This document shows, piece by piece, positions 1-13,050 of a stretch of 64,000 nt of DNA. Every line of letters starts with the position of its first letter. The first letter of the stretch is position 1. This stretch comes from Epiperipatus broadwayi. Taxonomy: Eukaryota > Onychophora > Udeonychophora > Euonychophora > Peripatidae. A model generated the notes under the pieces. It was not told where the DNA came from and made no database searches. It was given only the letters and a program-made list of their open reading frames with translations. The stretch covers positions 188,001 to 252,000 of the forward strand of contig JAQFVV010012512.1 of the NCBI GenBank assembly GCA_028023455.1, given 5' to 3'. A program made the translations under genes and the position numbers.

Positions 1-945
1 ATTTGAGATAAATCCTAGACTGCATGGATACATTATTTATTACATTTAAAAATGAAATACTTTACTAAGTTTTGCCAAAGATAACAATGTCTTATTAAGA
101 TTACAAAAACAGAAAATCACAAGTTCAGAGACAGTATTTGAAAAAAAAAGAAAAAGAAAATGTTACTATAGTCATAGAAATAAATTCAGCAATGAGAATG
201 CACATACTTTCCTTTGCTCAAAATATTGTGTTTCATCTTACCTTACTTATACAAAGAGATTCAGAATGTAAGAAAAAGAAATATGTATTGTAAGTAGAAA
301 TTTTATATAAGGGGGAGGGAAAACAAAATTTCTCCTCATTTGATATCTGTATGATTCAAATGGAAAGATTAATAACAAACTCTATGCTTAACAACCACGA
401 AGCTATGGAACTCTCAAAAGTTATCGTAGATTGTAATATTGACAAAGAAATAGGTGAATATCATTTAAGAATAAAAATGTTATTGACACTGACATTTGTA
501 TTTTGTTATCACCGATGTGCCAAGAAATACATTGTGGGATAGTGGAATCTAAACTGAAATTATATATATATAAGCAAAAACGTGCTAACAGATGCTAAAG
601 GAAAATTTCTTTTATTTTACCTTAATGAAATAAATTTCATTTATTAATAATGGTTAAGAGTATAATAGTAGTTTATGATAAAATATTTATCAAAGTCTTT
701 TTCTTGTTAATAATCTTAATTATTAGACAGTTTTATCATGTCATTTGATATGTGCTTAAATAATAGATTCAGGTAATTAAGACATATCTGTTGTTAACAT
801 TTTAAATTTTTTGTGAGAAATAATTTGTACTTAACCCTTTTTGACTGAATGCATTAATAATTTTAATCATAAACCATTTTTATTAATTGCAATCTAGCAG
901 GGATAAGTGATAAGATATATTATATGGTATTAAGTTGCAGTTGGT
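1..945 (+). repeat. Segmental duplication, copy 1 (empty site)
   Basis: This stretch matches 3511-4077 and then 6177-6555 along its length with many scattered differences. Shared anchors include the 'tactaagtttt' region near 65/3568, 'atcttaccttactt' near 236/3746 and 'aataatggttaagagtataatag' (649/6261). The copy continues past the window's left edge or starts at it. At 561-572 it has only a short uninterrupted TA run, where the other copy holds a 2.1 kb LTR. A 63-codon ORF at 351-542 lies inside and is not conserved in the partner copy, so I do not call it a gene. The duplication could be local, or both copies could be members of a dispersed repeat. Confidence 0.8.
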
Positions 946-995
946 AAAATTAAAATGTTTTTGGTTTTTGACCTCAATAAGCTAATGTTTACTTC

Positions 996-2729
<1,734 letters not shown>

Positions 2730-2866
2730 TAAAGTCTCTGTCACAGTGCCTTGCATTGGTGGTCGAGAGGTCAGTATGACTGCCTTGCACTTGCAGGCAG
2801 TTGTCCGGGTTGCGGTTTCGCATCTCGGCCAATGCTATGACACTTAAAAATAAAGTCTCTGTCACA
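2730..2866 (+). mobile_element. tRNA-derived SINE with 16 bp target-site duplication
   Basis: A short GC-richer element (body about 2746-2850) sits between two perfect copies of TAAAGTCTCTGTCACA at 2730-2745 and 2851-2866. Its core has a tRNA-like layout: seven-base complementary ends GCATTGG (2753-2759) and CCAATGC (2829-2835), a box A-like GGTCGAGAGGTC region and a box B-like GGTTTCGCATC. It ends in a short A-rich tail. The perfect duplication shows LINE-type target-primed insertion. A second copy lies inverted at 15371-15470. Octopus genomes are known to carry tRNA-derived SINE families; the exact family cannot be assigned from sequence alone. Confidence 0.85.
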
Positions 2867-3510
2867 TCAAAAACTGATCAATATGAATCTCTAATGACAA
2901 TGTTGCAGAGCTTGATGAATAAGCTCTTTAAAAATTGATCAAAGTATGACAAGAAACATGGAAAACATAAGCAAATAAAAAAGCAAAATAAACAGATTGA
3001 GAATTGTAGATTATGCTGAGATGACAATCAAATGCAGGAACTGTTATGAATATAGTAGAAAATATTTGGTTTACAGTAGTACAAAGACTCGATTCATTAG
3101 AAATAAAGTTCATTTTATTTACACAATGCCACACCATTTATATGATGCCATAGATTTGTTTTACAAATAGCAGTTAGAATAAAATATAAAGGTACGAATA
3201 TAATGGTTGTACAATGTTTGTCTTCTTTAATTTTGGACTGTCTAACAATGGTAGAGTGACATTTAATAGCACATAATCATTAACTTTATTGCTGTGGTGG
3301 TATAATTTTAATTAACCATGAGTTATTCACAGAATGTTTATTTGGTGATGAAGATCTTATATTAATTGTTTAAACTTGTTTTCTTTGTTTTTATTAAGGG
3401 TGGGAATATGTGATGTGTACATGTTACCATCTATAATTCCATTTGTAGTGTATAAACAACTAAATAAAGAGCATAATTAAAGGTCTTATTTTCAATAAAT
3501 ATGAAGGATA
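2867..3510. other. AT-rich DNA without recognisable genes
   Basis: Nothing supported here. A 69-codon minus-strand ORF (2928-3137) has no recognisable motif or splice context. Confidence 0.5.
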
Positions 3511-6500
3511 ATTTGAAATAAATGTAGAGAGAATGGATACTTATTAAATTTAAATATGAAATATCTTACTAAGTTTTGTGACATAATAACAAAGCCTTAT
3601 TAAGATTCTAAAAAATTCATATATTCAGAACCAGTATTTAAGTAATAAAATAAAATAAAAAACTGTGTTTTGTGTTATTGTAGCTAAAGAAATAAATTCA
3701 GCAAGGCAAGCATACATACTTTTTTTTAAAAAAAAAAGTGTTTTATCTTACCTTACTTGCACAAATATATTCTGGATTTATGATAAGAAATATGTACTCT
3801 GAATACAAATTTTATTTAAGAGGAAAAGAGAACACAATATTTATGTCATTTGATATCTTTATGACTTAAATAACAAACACAATGCTTAACTACAATGAAG
3901 CTATGATATTATCAAAAGTTACCATGGATTGTAATACGGACAAAGGGATAGACAAATATCATTTAAGGATAAAAATGTTTATGGAAACCCTACATTTGTG
4001 TTTTCTTATCATTGAAGTGTCAAGGAAAACATTACGGGATTGAGGAATCTAAGCTGAAATTATATATATATATATATTGTAACGATATATAAATATGCTG
4101 TTACATTAATTTAAAATAATAACTAAGTTCGCAAATAAAAATAAATTTATTAAAAATCTAAAAGCTAAAAAAAAAAATAAATTAAAGAGTTGTTAAACGT
4201 ATATATTCGCACAGATGCAAAACTTTAAAAATATTTTGTTTTAATAAATAAAAGTATTTGAATGTACTTTGTTATAAAAAGTACAAGATTTAAAGATGAA
4301 ATATTTTTGTAAATGGAAATGATTGTTTTATAAATTAATTGAAAAGCAAGCTAGCTCTCGGGCTCTTGTATAATTAAAAAGTCTGATGAAAGATAGATAA
4401 GAAAATAAAAAAATTAGTTTGACCAATGGAAGCACCAAGCCTCAGCTTGGACCCTAATGAAATTGATGGATTAGTGACATTTGTTTGTTGGATCTGTGTG
4501 GATGATATAAAAGGAAAAATATTGAAATTAAGTACAGTGCCAGCTTGATTGTTTTTGAGAGTTGTGATAGGATGCACATATCACACTTTCTATTTTTTAA
4601 AAAAATGAAATGACTGTGATTCCAAAATGAAATCAGCTAAGGTCACCTCCAGAACATCAGATCAGTCTTCCAACAGGGACATTGTGGGAATTGGCACCAA
4701 GAACCATGACTCTTCTTCTGTAAGCTATTGAACTGAACAATTTCAAAATTTAAAAATAATTAAGAACTTTGATTCAAACTTTTAAGATTCAGCTAACTTA
4801 AATTTAAAAATGAATCATTATTTGATTTTCAAATTGACAATTAATGTTTAAATTATATATATCTGACTTATGTTTCAAATTAATTATAAATGTTTAATTT
4901 TTTAATATTTGCTTGCTAAAAAAAAAAAATCATTTCCATTTTATTACTTTTTATTTGTATTAATAGTTATTGTTTGAATTTAAATGCATAAATTTAAGTT
5001 GGGTATGGACATTGTATGGATTCGTTAGTGGTTAATTATGTTGTGGTTTTCATATTCGATTAGAATAGATAAGTCATCGATGTCACTGCGGCATCTTATA
5101 ATGAATGCCATTGGGTTTCTTGTATTCCCTCTGCAATTGACTTTATCAATGATTTTGTATTTTGATTGGTTATGTTTATTTTGAAATGTTTTTGACCGTG
5201 GAATCTATGCAGCCAATCTATACTCAACATTATAAAACAAATTTTATAAAATTCATCTGTGCAAACGTATATAAATGTTAAATTTAAATCGGGTGTGAAT
5301 GGCTATATAGATTTGTAAAGTTATATATATAGTTTAAGGGAAGGTAATCTTAAGTTATTTGTTTCATAGTTAAACTGGGTCAATGGATTAGATGTATTGA
5401 TGTAATTAGTAAATGTAACATGAGATCTGCTATGGGCAGGATTGCATATATATGCCACACATTTTCTGTTTGCCTATGGATGGGATTGTAAGTCGGCAAA
5501 AAGGACCGAAGTCCATTCCTATGGAGTTTTTTTGTTTATTGTTCTACTCGCCAACAGATGTAGCATTCCTGTTTGGTTGAGAGACAATGTCTTCTCTAAC
5601 TCCACTTACTGTTCAGATGTACATTCATGACAGTATAGTATTTTGTGATGTTGTATTCATACTGCATTGAATACATCAATATATCAGATGGATTGATGTT
5701 GGTTTGGCTGCGAAATTTTGGCCTAAGGGTAAATAAGGGATAGAACATTTTCTTTTCAAATGCAGATCTATGTAGTCTATTCATACTCGGCGATCTTAAT
5801 AAAAATATTAAACTCATTCATACTCAACAATCTTAAAATAATAATTTAAATTAAAAATTAATATTAAAATCTAAATAATAAATGTTATTCCTCGAATTTA
5901 AATGATTATATATGTGCATAAATAAATATTGTTTGTGTGTTAATTACTGGCAGTGGCTTTTATTTTTTTATATGTAAGATATAAATTAAAGATATAGATT
6001 ATTATCTCTGTGTCTCCACTGAACTAGTGACAAATGATCTAAATATAAAATAAAGTTGGATCTTAACAGCATATCTAAGTACTTTATAAATTTTTCTAGG
6101 TTCAAATGCCTAGATGGCGCCCTTGTAGTGCAGATTACAGTAAGATTCGATCTTCACTTTCTTTTGGATCGTTATAATATATATATATAAGCTAACTTGG
6201 TAACATACACTAAGAGAAAAACATTTTTAAATTATCTAAATTAAATAAATTTAATTTATTAATAATGGTTAAGAGTATAATAGTAGTTTATTGATAAAAT
6301 ATTTATCAGTCATTTTTTGTTAATCTTACTTGTAAGACAGTTTTATTTTATCATTCTATATAGCTTTAAATAATTAATTCATGTAATTAAGACTTGAATC
6401 AATTGTTAACATTATTTATGTGTGAAAAAATTAATAATTAACATTTTATGATTGTATGCATTAATAATTTTAATCATAGACCTTTGCCATTCATTGCAAT

Positions 6501-6555
6501 CTAGTAGTGGTAAATTATAATGATATATTATATAATATTAGATTGCAGTTTTATA
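3511..6555 (+). repeat. Segmental duplication, copy 2, interrupted by an LTR
   Basis: This is the partner of 1-945. The match runs 3511-4077, breaks at a TA tract exactly where the solo LTR starts, and resumes at 6177 ('atatatatataagc' as in copy 1) up to about 6555. The break-and-resume pattern gives a clean empty-site comparison for the LTR insertion. Confidence 0.8.
4078..6176 (+). mobile_element. Solo LTR, subfamily B, inserted in (TA)n
   Basis: The LTR starts TGTAACGATATA at 4078 and ends GGATCGTTATA at 6176, with TA repeats on both sides. It is the plus-orientation relative of the minus-strand LTR at 13051-15199; shared landmarks are 'ttcgcacagatgcaaaactttaaaa' near 4207 and the 'ctagatggcgccc' block near 6111. 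The duplicate segment at 1-945 lacks it, which confirms both ends. As in the other copies, the first 28 bases can form a hairpin because TGTAAC recurs inverted as GTTACA. No PBS, interior or second LTR follows, so it is a solo LTR left by recombination. Short ORFs inside (4374, 5442, 5596) are not conserved. Confidence 0.85.
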
Positions 6556-6664
6556 ATCTTAATAAATTGCCCAAATAAATATATATAAATTGTGTCAGTA
6601 TATGACCCAGAGAATATATTTGATATAAAATAGAAAGACAAATCTTATATATATATATATATAT

Positions 6665-8875
6665 TGTAACGATCCGGAGAAAGCGACTTAACGTAATCTG
6701 CACTACGGGGCGCCATCTAGGCATTTGAACCTAGAAAAATTTATAAAGTAGGCAGATACGTAAGTCAAAAAAAAATTTTTTTTTTTTTTTTTTAAATTTT
6801 GATTCCGGTCGTTAGCCCATGTCACTAGCTCAGTGGAATAGCAGAGATTTAATAAGATAATCTAAGAGTATATATAAAAAAAGGAATAAAATAAGCCACT
6901 GCCAGTAATTAACATACAAACATTTATTTATGCACATATATATAAGATTTAAAATTATTTTAGTATTAGTTTTACATTTTAATTTTTAACATTCTTTTTA
7001 ACTTTGATTTTTGACTTTAATTTACATTTAATTACTATTATATTCTAATTTTACATTTTAATTAAGTTCGCACAGATGGGATTATAGAAGCTTGTTTTAA
7101 TATGTTGCTATAGATCGGTTACATAGATTACCCGGTTAAAAACATTTCAAAATAAACATAAACGATCAAAATATAAAATCATTGATTACTGACAATTGCG
7201 GAGGGAAATTTATACGTAACCCAATAGTATTCACCATAAGATACTTGCATTGTCACCAATAACTTAAAAGACATCCGAATAAATACATTTTAGATACTCA
7301 CCGTAAGGTATCATTATTTATCGAATGTCTATATATTTTGATCAAATATGGAAACGCAAAACATAGTTAACCAATAAACAATCCATGCAAGCGTCTATAA
7401 ACAACTTAAATTTAATGCATTTTTATTTAGGATCGAGTATGAATAGACCACATAAATTTGCTTTTGAAAATAAACATTCTATCCCTATTTAACCTTAGGC
7501 TAAAATTCGTAGTCAAACTGGCATCAATTCATCTGATATATCGATGTATTCAATGTAATAAAATACGACAGCACAAAAGGTTAAAAGAAGAAATTGCCTC
7601 TTATGAGATAGGAATATTACATCTATCTCTAAAGAAGAGCAATAAAACAAAAAACTCCATAGAAAGGAACTGCGGTATCCAACTTATAATTCCTTCCATA
7701 GGCAAACAGAAGTGTGTGGCGTATGAAGCGATTCTGCCCATAGCGAATCAATATTACATCTACTAATCACACCAATATATCCAATCCATTGACCCAATTT
7801 AACCACGAAACAAATAACCTAAGATTACCCTCCCCTAATATAACTTTACAAATCTATACAGCCATTCACGCCCGACTTAAGTTTAACATTTATATAATTT
7901 AACTTAACGGAAAACAGAAATCATAATAAAACTTAAAGAACAAAATTAAATAAATGGAAATGATTTTAAATAAATAAATAAAAAATACATCAAATAACGT
8001 TATTAATAAATTAAGTTGGTCAGATAGGATAATATTGCAATCATTTAAATATGGAAAATTTTAATTTAATGTTCATTATTTATAAAGTTCTTACGGTTTA
8101 AAAAGTTCAACTTTATCCGTTGCTTGCCATGAACGTGAATTCCCACGCCGTCCTAAGATTGGTATCCATTTAGCCGTTGTTTTATTTATTCATTCGGAGG
8201 TTTTTTTTAGTTTAATTGGTCCTCAATGTAGGAAACGATAGTTCATTTCTTTTTCTTTCTTAGCAAAGCTGAAGGGATTGAATCGTGCGTCTTTTTTCAA
8301 TCCCTTCTCCTTCACTTCCGCACTAACACATCTCTCTCACATCGTAATAATCATTCACTAGTCACTGATTACTAATTTCCAAATTTTCCTTTTATATTAA
8401 TGTGAAGGATTGAATTTACATTACGTCACCGATGCGATGGTCCTTTCGCTGCGGTCCGATTCCATAGGGATTTCTTATTTGCTAACAGTTTCTATTGTTT
8501 TCCTATCTGACCGGTATTTTTACATTTAAATGCCCAAGGCTGGTTTACATTTGACTAATTAAATTTATCTTTTCCATTTCTGATTAATTAACCTGTTTTC
8601 CAAATCAAAGATATATTTAAAGATAAATTTAAAGATATAATTTTATCTCCAAATTTTTTTAAGTTTTTGTTTTTAAAATACCTTTTCTATTTTTAATACA
8701 GTTTTATTTTAATAATTTTTTATATCTGTGCGATTTAATATATAAGAGTTTAAAATGATATTTAATTTCAATTTTAAATTCTAAAAGAAAATTTTTAAAT
8801 GCGAACTTTTTAATTTACTTTCATGTTTAATAAATAAAAACAACAACAATGTAACGAACGTCTGTGCTCGTTACA
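6665..8875 (-). repeat. 3' LTR of the 6665-11821 element
   Basis: In element sense it begins TGTAACGAGCACAG and ends TCCGGATCGTTACA, so it has the TG...CA termini of LTRs plus an 8 bp terminal inverted repeat TGTAACGA/TCGTTACA. A third copy of TCGTTACA lies 26 bases from the start and can fold into a hairpin with the first. The 102-codon plus-strand ORF at 7458-7766 recurs in the other LTR but is broken in the 59743 copy and runs antisense to the element, so it is not called. Confidence 0.88.
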
Positions 8876-9059
8876 TATCAGTAAAGTTACTTAAAAAAAA
8901 ATGATAAAAAAAAAAAATTTACTTAGGGTTAGTAATTACGGTACACGATTGATGAAGACATTTACAAAACATCCGGTTAATAATATTACAAAAAGACTAT
9001 ATACAAAAAGAAAAAGAAAATGTTGACCATCGCCTACCTAAGGACCATTTACGTTTACA

Positions 9060-9071
9060 CCTCCTCCCCCC
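9060..9071 (-). promoter_or_regulatory. Polypurine tract candidate
   Basis: In element sense this reads GGGGGGAGGAGG followed directly by TGTAAACG. Composition and the TG that follows fit a plus-strand primer, but it lies about 185 bp upstream of the 3' LTR boundary defined by the repeat and by (TA)n. Either it is not the functional tract or the LTR boundary differs in the autonomous parent. Confidence 0.4.
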
Positions 9072-9587
9072 GAGAATTCTATTTTATTTTATACATTTTA
9101 TTTTTACTCACGGCATGACAAGCAAATTATTTAAATTATTTAGGAAGGCTGCATTGAAGTAAATATATTTTGAAAGATAATGGGTTTATGCGTGTATATT
9201 TGCAGCACAATTATAAATACCACCAACTTATTTATGACTGATTAAAATGCTTGAATAGGGATATACTGAAGTAATTCCCAAAGGTACTCATCGTAAGGCA
9301 CCACATTTCGATCATAAACTTACGGGGCTGTGCGCCTATACACGTTAAAGCATAATATATATCAACAACAAAAAAAAACATATTTATTTCAACCTTTTGA
9401 CTTTTTTTTTTTTTAACAAAAATTAGTTTTAAAATTTTTTATATCTTTCCGTTGGTTTTTAATATATGTGCTATTTCTTTCTGGAAGTGCTTTTATCAGA
9501 TTTAAAGTATACGACTTTATGTAAACAGATAAAAATATTTCATTTTGACAAAATTTGCTCAGGGTATTTGTGGTTTATTAAAGATCG

Positions 9588-9605
9588 GCCCCACGTTGGG
9601 CACCA
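9588..9605 (-). promoter_or_regulatory. Primer binding site (PBS)
   Basis: Minus strand reads TGGTGCCCAACGTGGGGC, two bases after the 5' LTR end (9608). The TGG start (complement of a tRNA CCA end), 18-base length and placement are those of a retroelement PBS, and the motif resembles those of Ty3/gypsy elements. The tRNA cannot be named without a search. Confidence 0.85.
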
Positions 9606-9607
9606 GT

Positions 9608-11821
9608 TGTAACGATCCGGAGAAAGCGACTTAACGTAATCTGCACTACGGGGCGCCATCTAGGCATTTGAACCTAGAAAAATTTATAAAGTAGGCAGAT
9701 ACGTAAGTCAAAAAAAAAAAAAATTTTTTTTTTTTTTTTAAATTTTGATTCCGGTCGTTAGCCCATGTCACTAGCTCAGTGGAATAGCAGAGATTTAATA
9801 AGATAATCTAAGAGTATATATAAAAAAAGGAATAAAATAAGCCACTGCCAGTAATTAACATACAAACATTTATTTATGCACATATATATAAGATTTAAAA
9901 TTATTTTAGTATTAGTTTTACATTTTAATTTTTAACATTCTTTTTAACTTTGATTTTTGACTTTAATTTACATTTAATTACTATTATATTCTAATTTTAC
10001 ATTTTAATTAAGTTCGCACATATGGGATTATAGAAGCTTGTTTTAATATGTTGCTATAGATCGGTTACATAGATTACCCGGTTAAAAACATTTCAAAATA
10101 AACATAAACGATCAAAATATAAAATCATTGATTACTGACAATTGCGGAGGGAAATTTATACGTAACCCAATAGTATTCACCATAAGATACTTGCATTGTC
10201 ACCAATAACTTAAAAGACATCCGAATAAATACATTTTAGATACTCACCGTAAGGTATCATTATTTATCGAATGTCTATATATTTTGATCAAATATGGAAA
10301 CGCAAAACATAGTTAACCAATAAACAATCCATGCAAGCGTCTATAAACAACTTAAATTTAATGCATTTTTATTTAGGATCGAGTATGAATAGACCACATA
10401 AATTTGCTTTTGAAAATAAACATTCTATCCCTATTTAACCTTAGGCTAAAATTCGTAGTCAAACTGGCATCAATTCATCTGATATATCGATGTATTCAAT
10501 GTAATAAAATACGACAGCACAAAAGGTTAAAAGAAGAAATTGCCTCTTATGATATAGGAATATTACATCTATCTCTAAAGAAGAGCAATAAAACAAAAAA
10601 CTCCATAGAAAGGAACTGCGGTATCCGACTTATAATTCCTTCCATAGGCAAACGGAAGTGTGCGGCGTATGAAGCGATTCTGCCCGTAGCGAATCAATAT
10701 TACATCTACTAATCACACCAATATATCCAATCCATTGACCCAATTTAACCACGAAACAAATAACCTAAGATTACCCTCCCCTAATATAACTTTACAAATC
10801 TATACAGCCATTCACGCCCGACTTAAGTTTAACATTTATATAATTTAACTTAACGGAAAACAGAAATCATAATAAAACTTAAAGAACAAAATTAAATAAA
10901 TGGAAATGATTTTAAATAAATAAATAAAAAATACATCAAATAACATTATTAATAAATTAAGTTCGTCAGATAGGATAATATTGCAATCATTTAAATATGG
11001 AAAATTTTAATTTAATGTTCATTATTTATAAAGTTCTTACGGTTTAAAAAGTTCAACTTTATCCGTTGCTTGCCATGAACGTGAATTCCCACGCCGTCCT
11101 AATATTGGTATCCATTTAGCCATTGTTTTATTTATTCATTCGGAGGTTTTTTTTAGTTTAATTGGTCCTCAATGTAGGAAACGATAGTTCATTTCTTTTT
11201 CTTTCTTAGCAAAGCTGAAGGGATTGAATCGTGCGTCTTTTTTCAATCCCTTCTCCTTCACTTCCGCACTAACACATCTCTCTCACATTGTAATAATCAT
11301 TCACTAGTCACTGATTACTAATTTCCAAATTTTCCTTTTATATTAATGTGAAGGATTGAATTTACATTACATCACCGATGCGATGGTCCTTTCGCTGCGG
11401 TCCGATTCCATAGGGATTTCTTATTTGCTAACAGTTTCTATTGTTTTCCTATCTGACCGGTATTTTTACATTTAAATGCCCAAGGCTGGTTTACATTTGA
11501 CTAATTAAATTTATCATTTCCATTTCTGATTAATTAACCTGTTTTCCAAATCAAAGATATATTTAAAGATAAATTTAAAGATATAATTTTATCTCCAAAT
11601 CTTTTTAAGTTTTTGTTTTTAAAATACCTTTTCTATTTTTAATACAGTTTTATTTTAATAATTTTTTATATCTGTGCGATTTAATATATAAGAGTTTAAA
11701 ATGATATTTAATTTCAATTTTTAATTCTAAAAGAAAATTTTTAAATGCGAACTTTTTAATTTACTTTCATGTTTAATAAATAAAAAACACAACAATGTAA
11801 CAAACGTCTGTGCTCATTACA
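9608..11821 (-). repeat. 5' LTR of the 6665-11821 element
   Basis: Nearly identical to 6665-8875; differences visible include single-base changes near 10021, 10553, 10626 and 10675. It ends at TTACA (11821) against a TA tract. The promoter should lie here, transcribing leftward, but I see no decisive TATA box in such AT-rich DNA. Confidence 0.88.
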
Positions 11822-13050
11822 ATATATATATATATTTATAATATTGTAGTTAAAAATAAAATCAGCTAAAATCGTCAATTTTGATTCTTTCTTTCTATTG
11901 GGTAGGAATTGTACCATTATTTTTATTGCAACAAGTGCTTTGTATTCCACCATGAAAGAAGATTTCTGAGAGAAAATAGATTTTATAAAAATAATAATAA
12001 AATATACAAAAATGTAGATTTTTTTAATTTAATAAACAAGATTTATTATTTTTATTGTAACAACCCTGACAATCAAAGAAAGTGTGTATGTGGATTATTT
12101 TAAGATATGAAAAAAATATCTGTAATTTGAGGGGAAGAAGGTGTGATATTTCTAATTAAATATGGCTAATTAGAATGTTGATCACCAATGTGAATATAAT
12201 AAATGAAAAAAGAAAAAAAATAGAGATTACATAAATGCCAACCTTATTTCAATTTTGTAAAGGATTCATTTATTTTCATTGATAAAATTATGTTAGTCCA
12301 CAAACCAAAAATGATTCGTATATTAATGATAATATAAAACCATGTATTGTATGTAACTTATGATTAATACTGTGAAATTCATTATAATAAAAATAAGTTT
12401 TGTGAGAGAATTAAATTCCTGAAGAGATAGAGAAATGTGTGAATAGGTATTTCCATGATGAAATCAGGCCAATGGTATAAAAAGACAACCCTGCTAATAT
12501 TGTTTATGAATTCTGCAAATTGGAGTGTTGTATTCTTCATTAATGGCATATTGCAGACAAAGATTCAAAAAGTTGTAGAAAAATATTTTGCCACTTATTT
12601 TTTTCAGCTTCAGGGATACTTTAAACCAGAGGCACTGCTAAGAAGATTGGGTCATCAAGGTCTTTTTCCTAGCCTAGCTTATATTCAAAATGCCATGCCT
12701 ACATAATACCAGAACCCTAGCATGCTAATAAAAATTAACACTCCCACCACATCTAAACAAACTCATAGTTTGTAGAAATAAGAAACCCATGGCTATGATG
12801 TACACATATTATATCAGTAATTAAACCCATTAAATGAAATAATATGCAAGATTAATGAAAGTTCTATGTAAAGATTAATGAAAGCTCTATAACAAACCTT
12901 AATGATTATCTGAACTAATAATATAAACTTTTAATGAACTAATATGATATAGGAACTAAACTTTATTACTGATAATAGAATACCTAATTAAATTGGTAAA
13001 TAAGAATGTGTTATCTATCTATCTATCTGCCTATATATATATATATATAT
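11822..13050. other. AT-rich DNA without supported genes
   Basis: Two short plus-strand ORFs occur (11909-12103; 12455-12706, 83 codons ending ..YIQNAMPT). The second is slightly GC-richer at its 3' half, but I recognise no domain and see no splice context, so neither is called as a gene. Confidence 0.45.

Larger units (their letters stand above)
8876..9607 (-). other. Non-coding interior of the LTR element
   Basis: About 730 bp with no retroviral domain in any frame. It holds the primer binding site next to the right LTR and a polypyrimidine tract at 9060-9071, which reads as a purine tract in element sense, about 185 bp short of the 3' LTR. The stretch next to the left LTR ('atatcagtaaa', 'tttactta.ggttagtaattac') is shared with the decayed copy at 15200-15300, so it belongs to the element. 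Confidence 0.8.
6665..11821 (-). mobile_element. Complete non-autonomous LTR retrotransposon, subfamily A
   Basis: Two near-identical LTRs (6665-8875 and 9608-11821) flank a 732 bp interior. Element sense is minus: the 5' LTR is the right-hand one, followed in element sense by a primer binding site at 9605-9588. The interior has no gag or pol; its longest open stretches are short and AT-rich. LTR length (about 2.21 kb each) exceeds the interior threefold, a LARD/TRIM-like layout that must depend on enzymes from an autonomous partner. The two LTRs differ at only a small number of sites by eye, implying a young insertion. The whole element sits between (TA)n tracts ending at 6664 and starting at 11822. 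Confidence 0.88.

Noticed and set aside
2746-2850. Functional tRNA gene
   Set aside because: The anticodon arm and T arm depart from canonical form, and the unit has an A-rich tail and target duplication, so it is a SINE.
7458-7766. 102-codon ORF, repeated at 10404-10712
   Set aside because: It lies antisense within the LTRs, is identical only because the LTRs are young, and is broken in the 59743 LTR and subfamily B.
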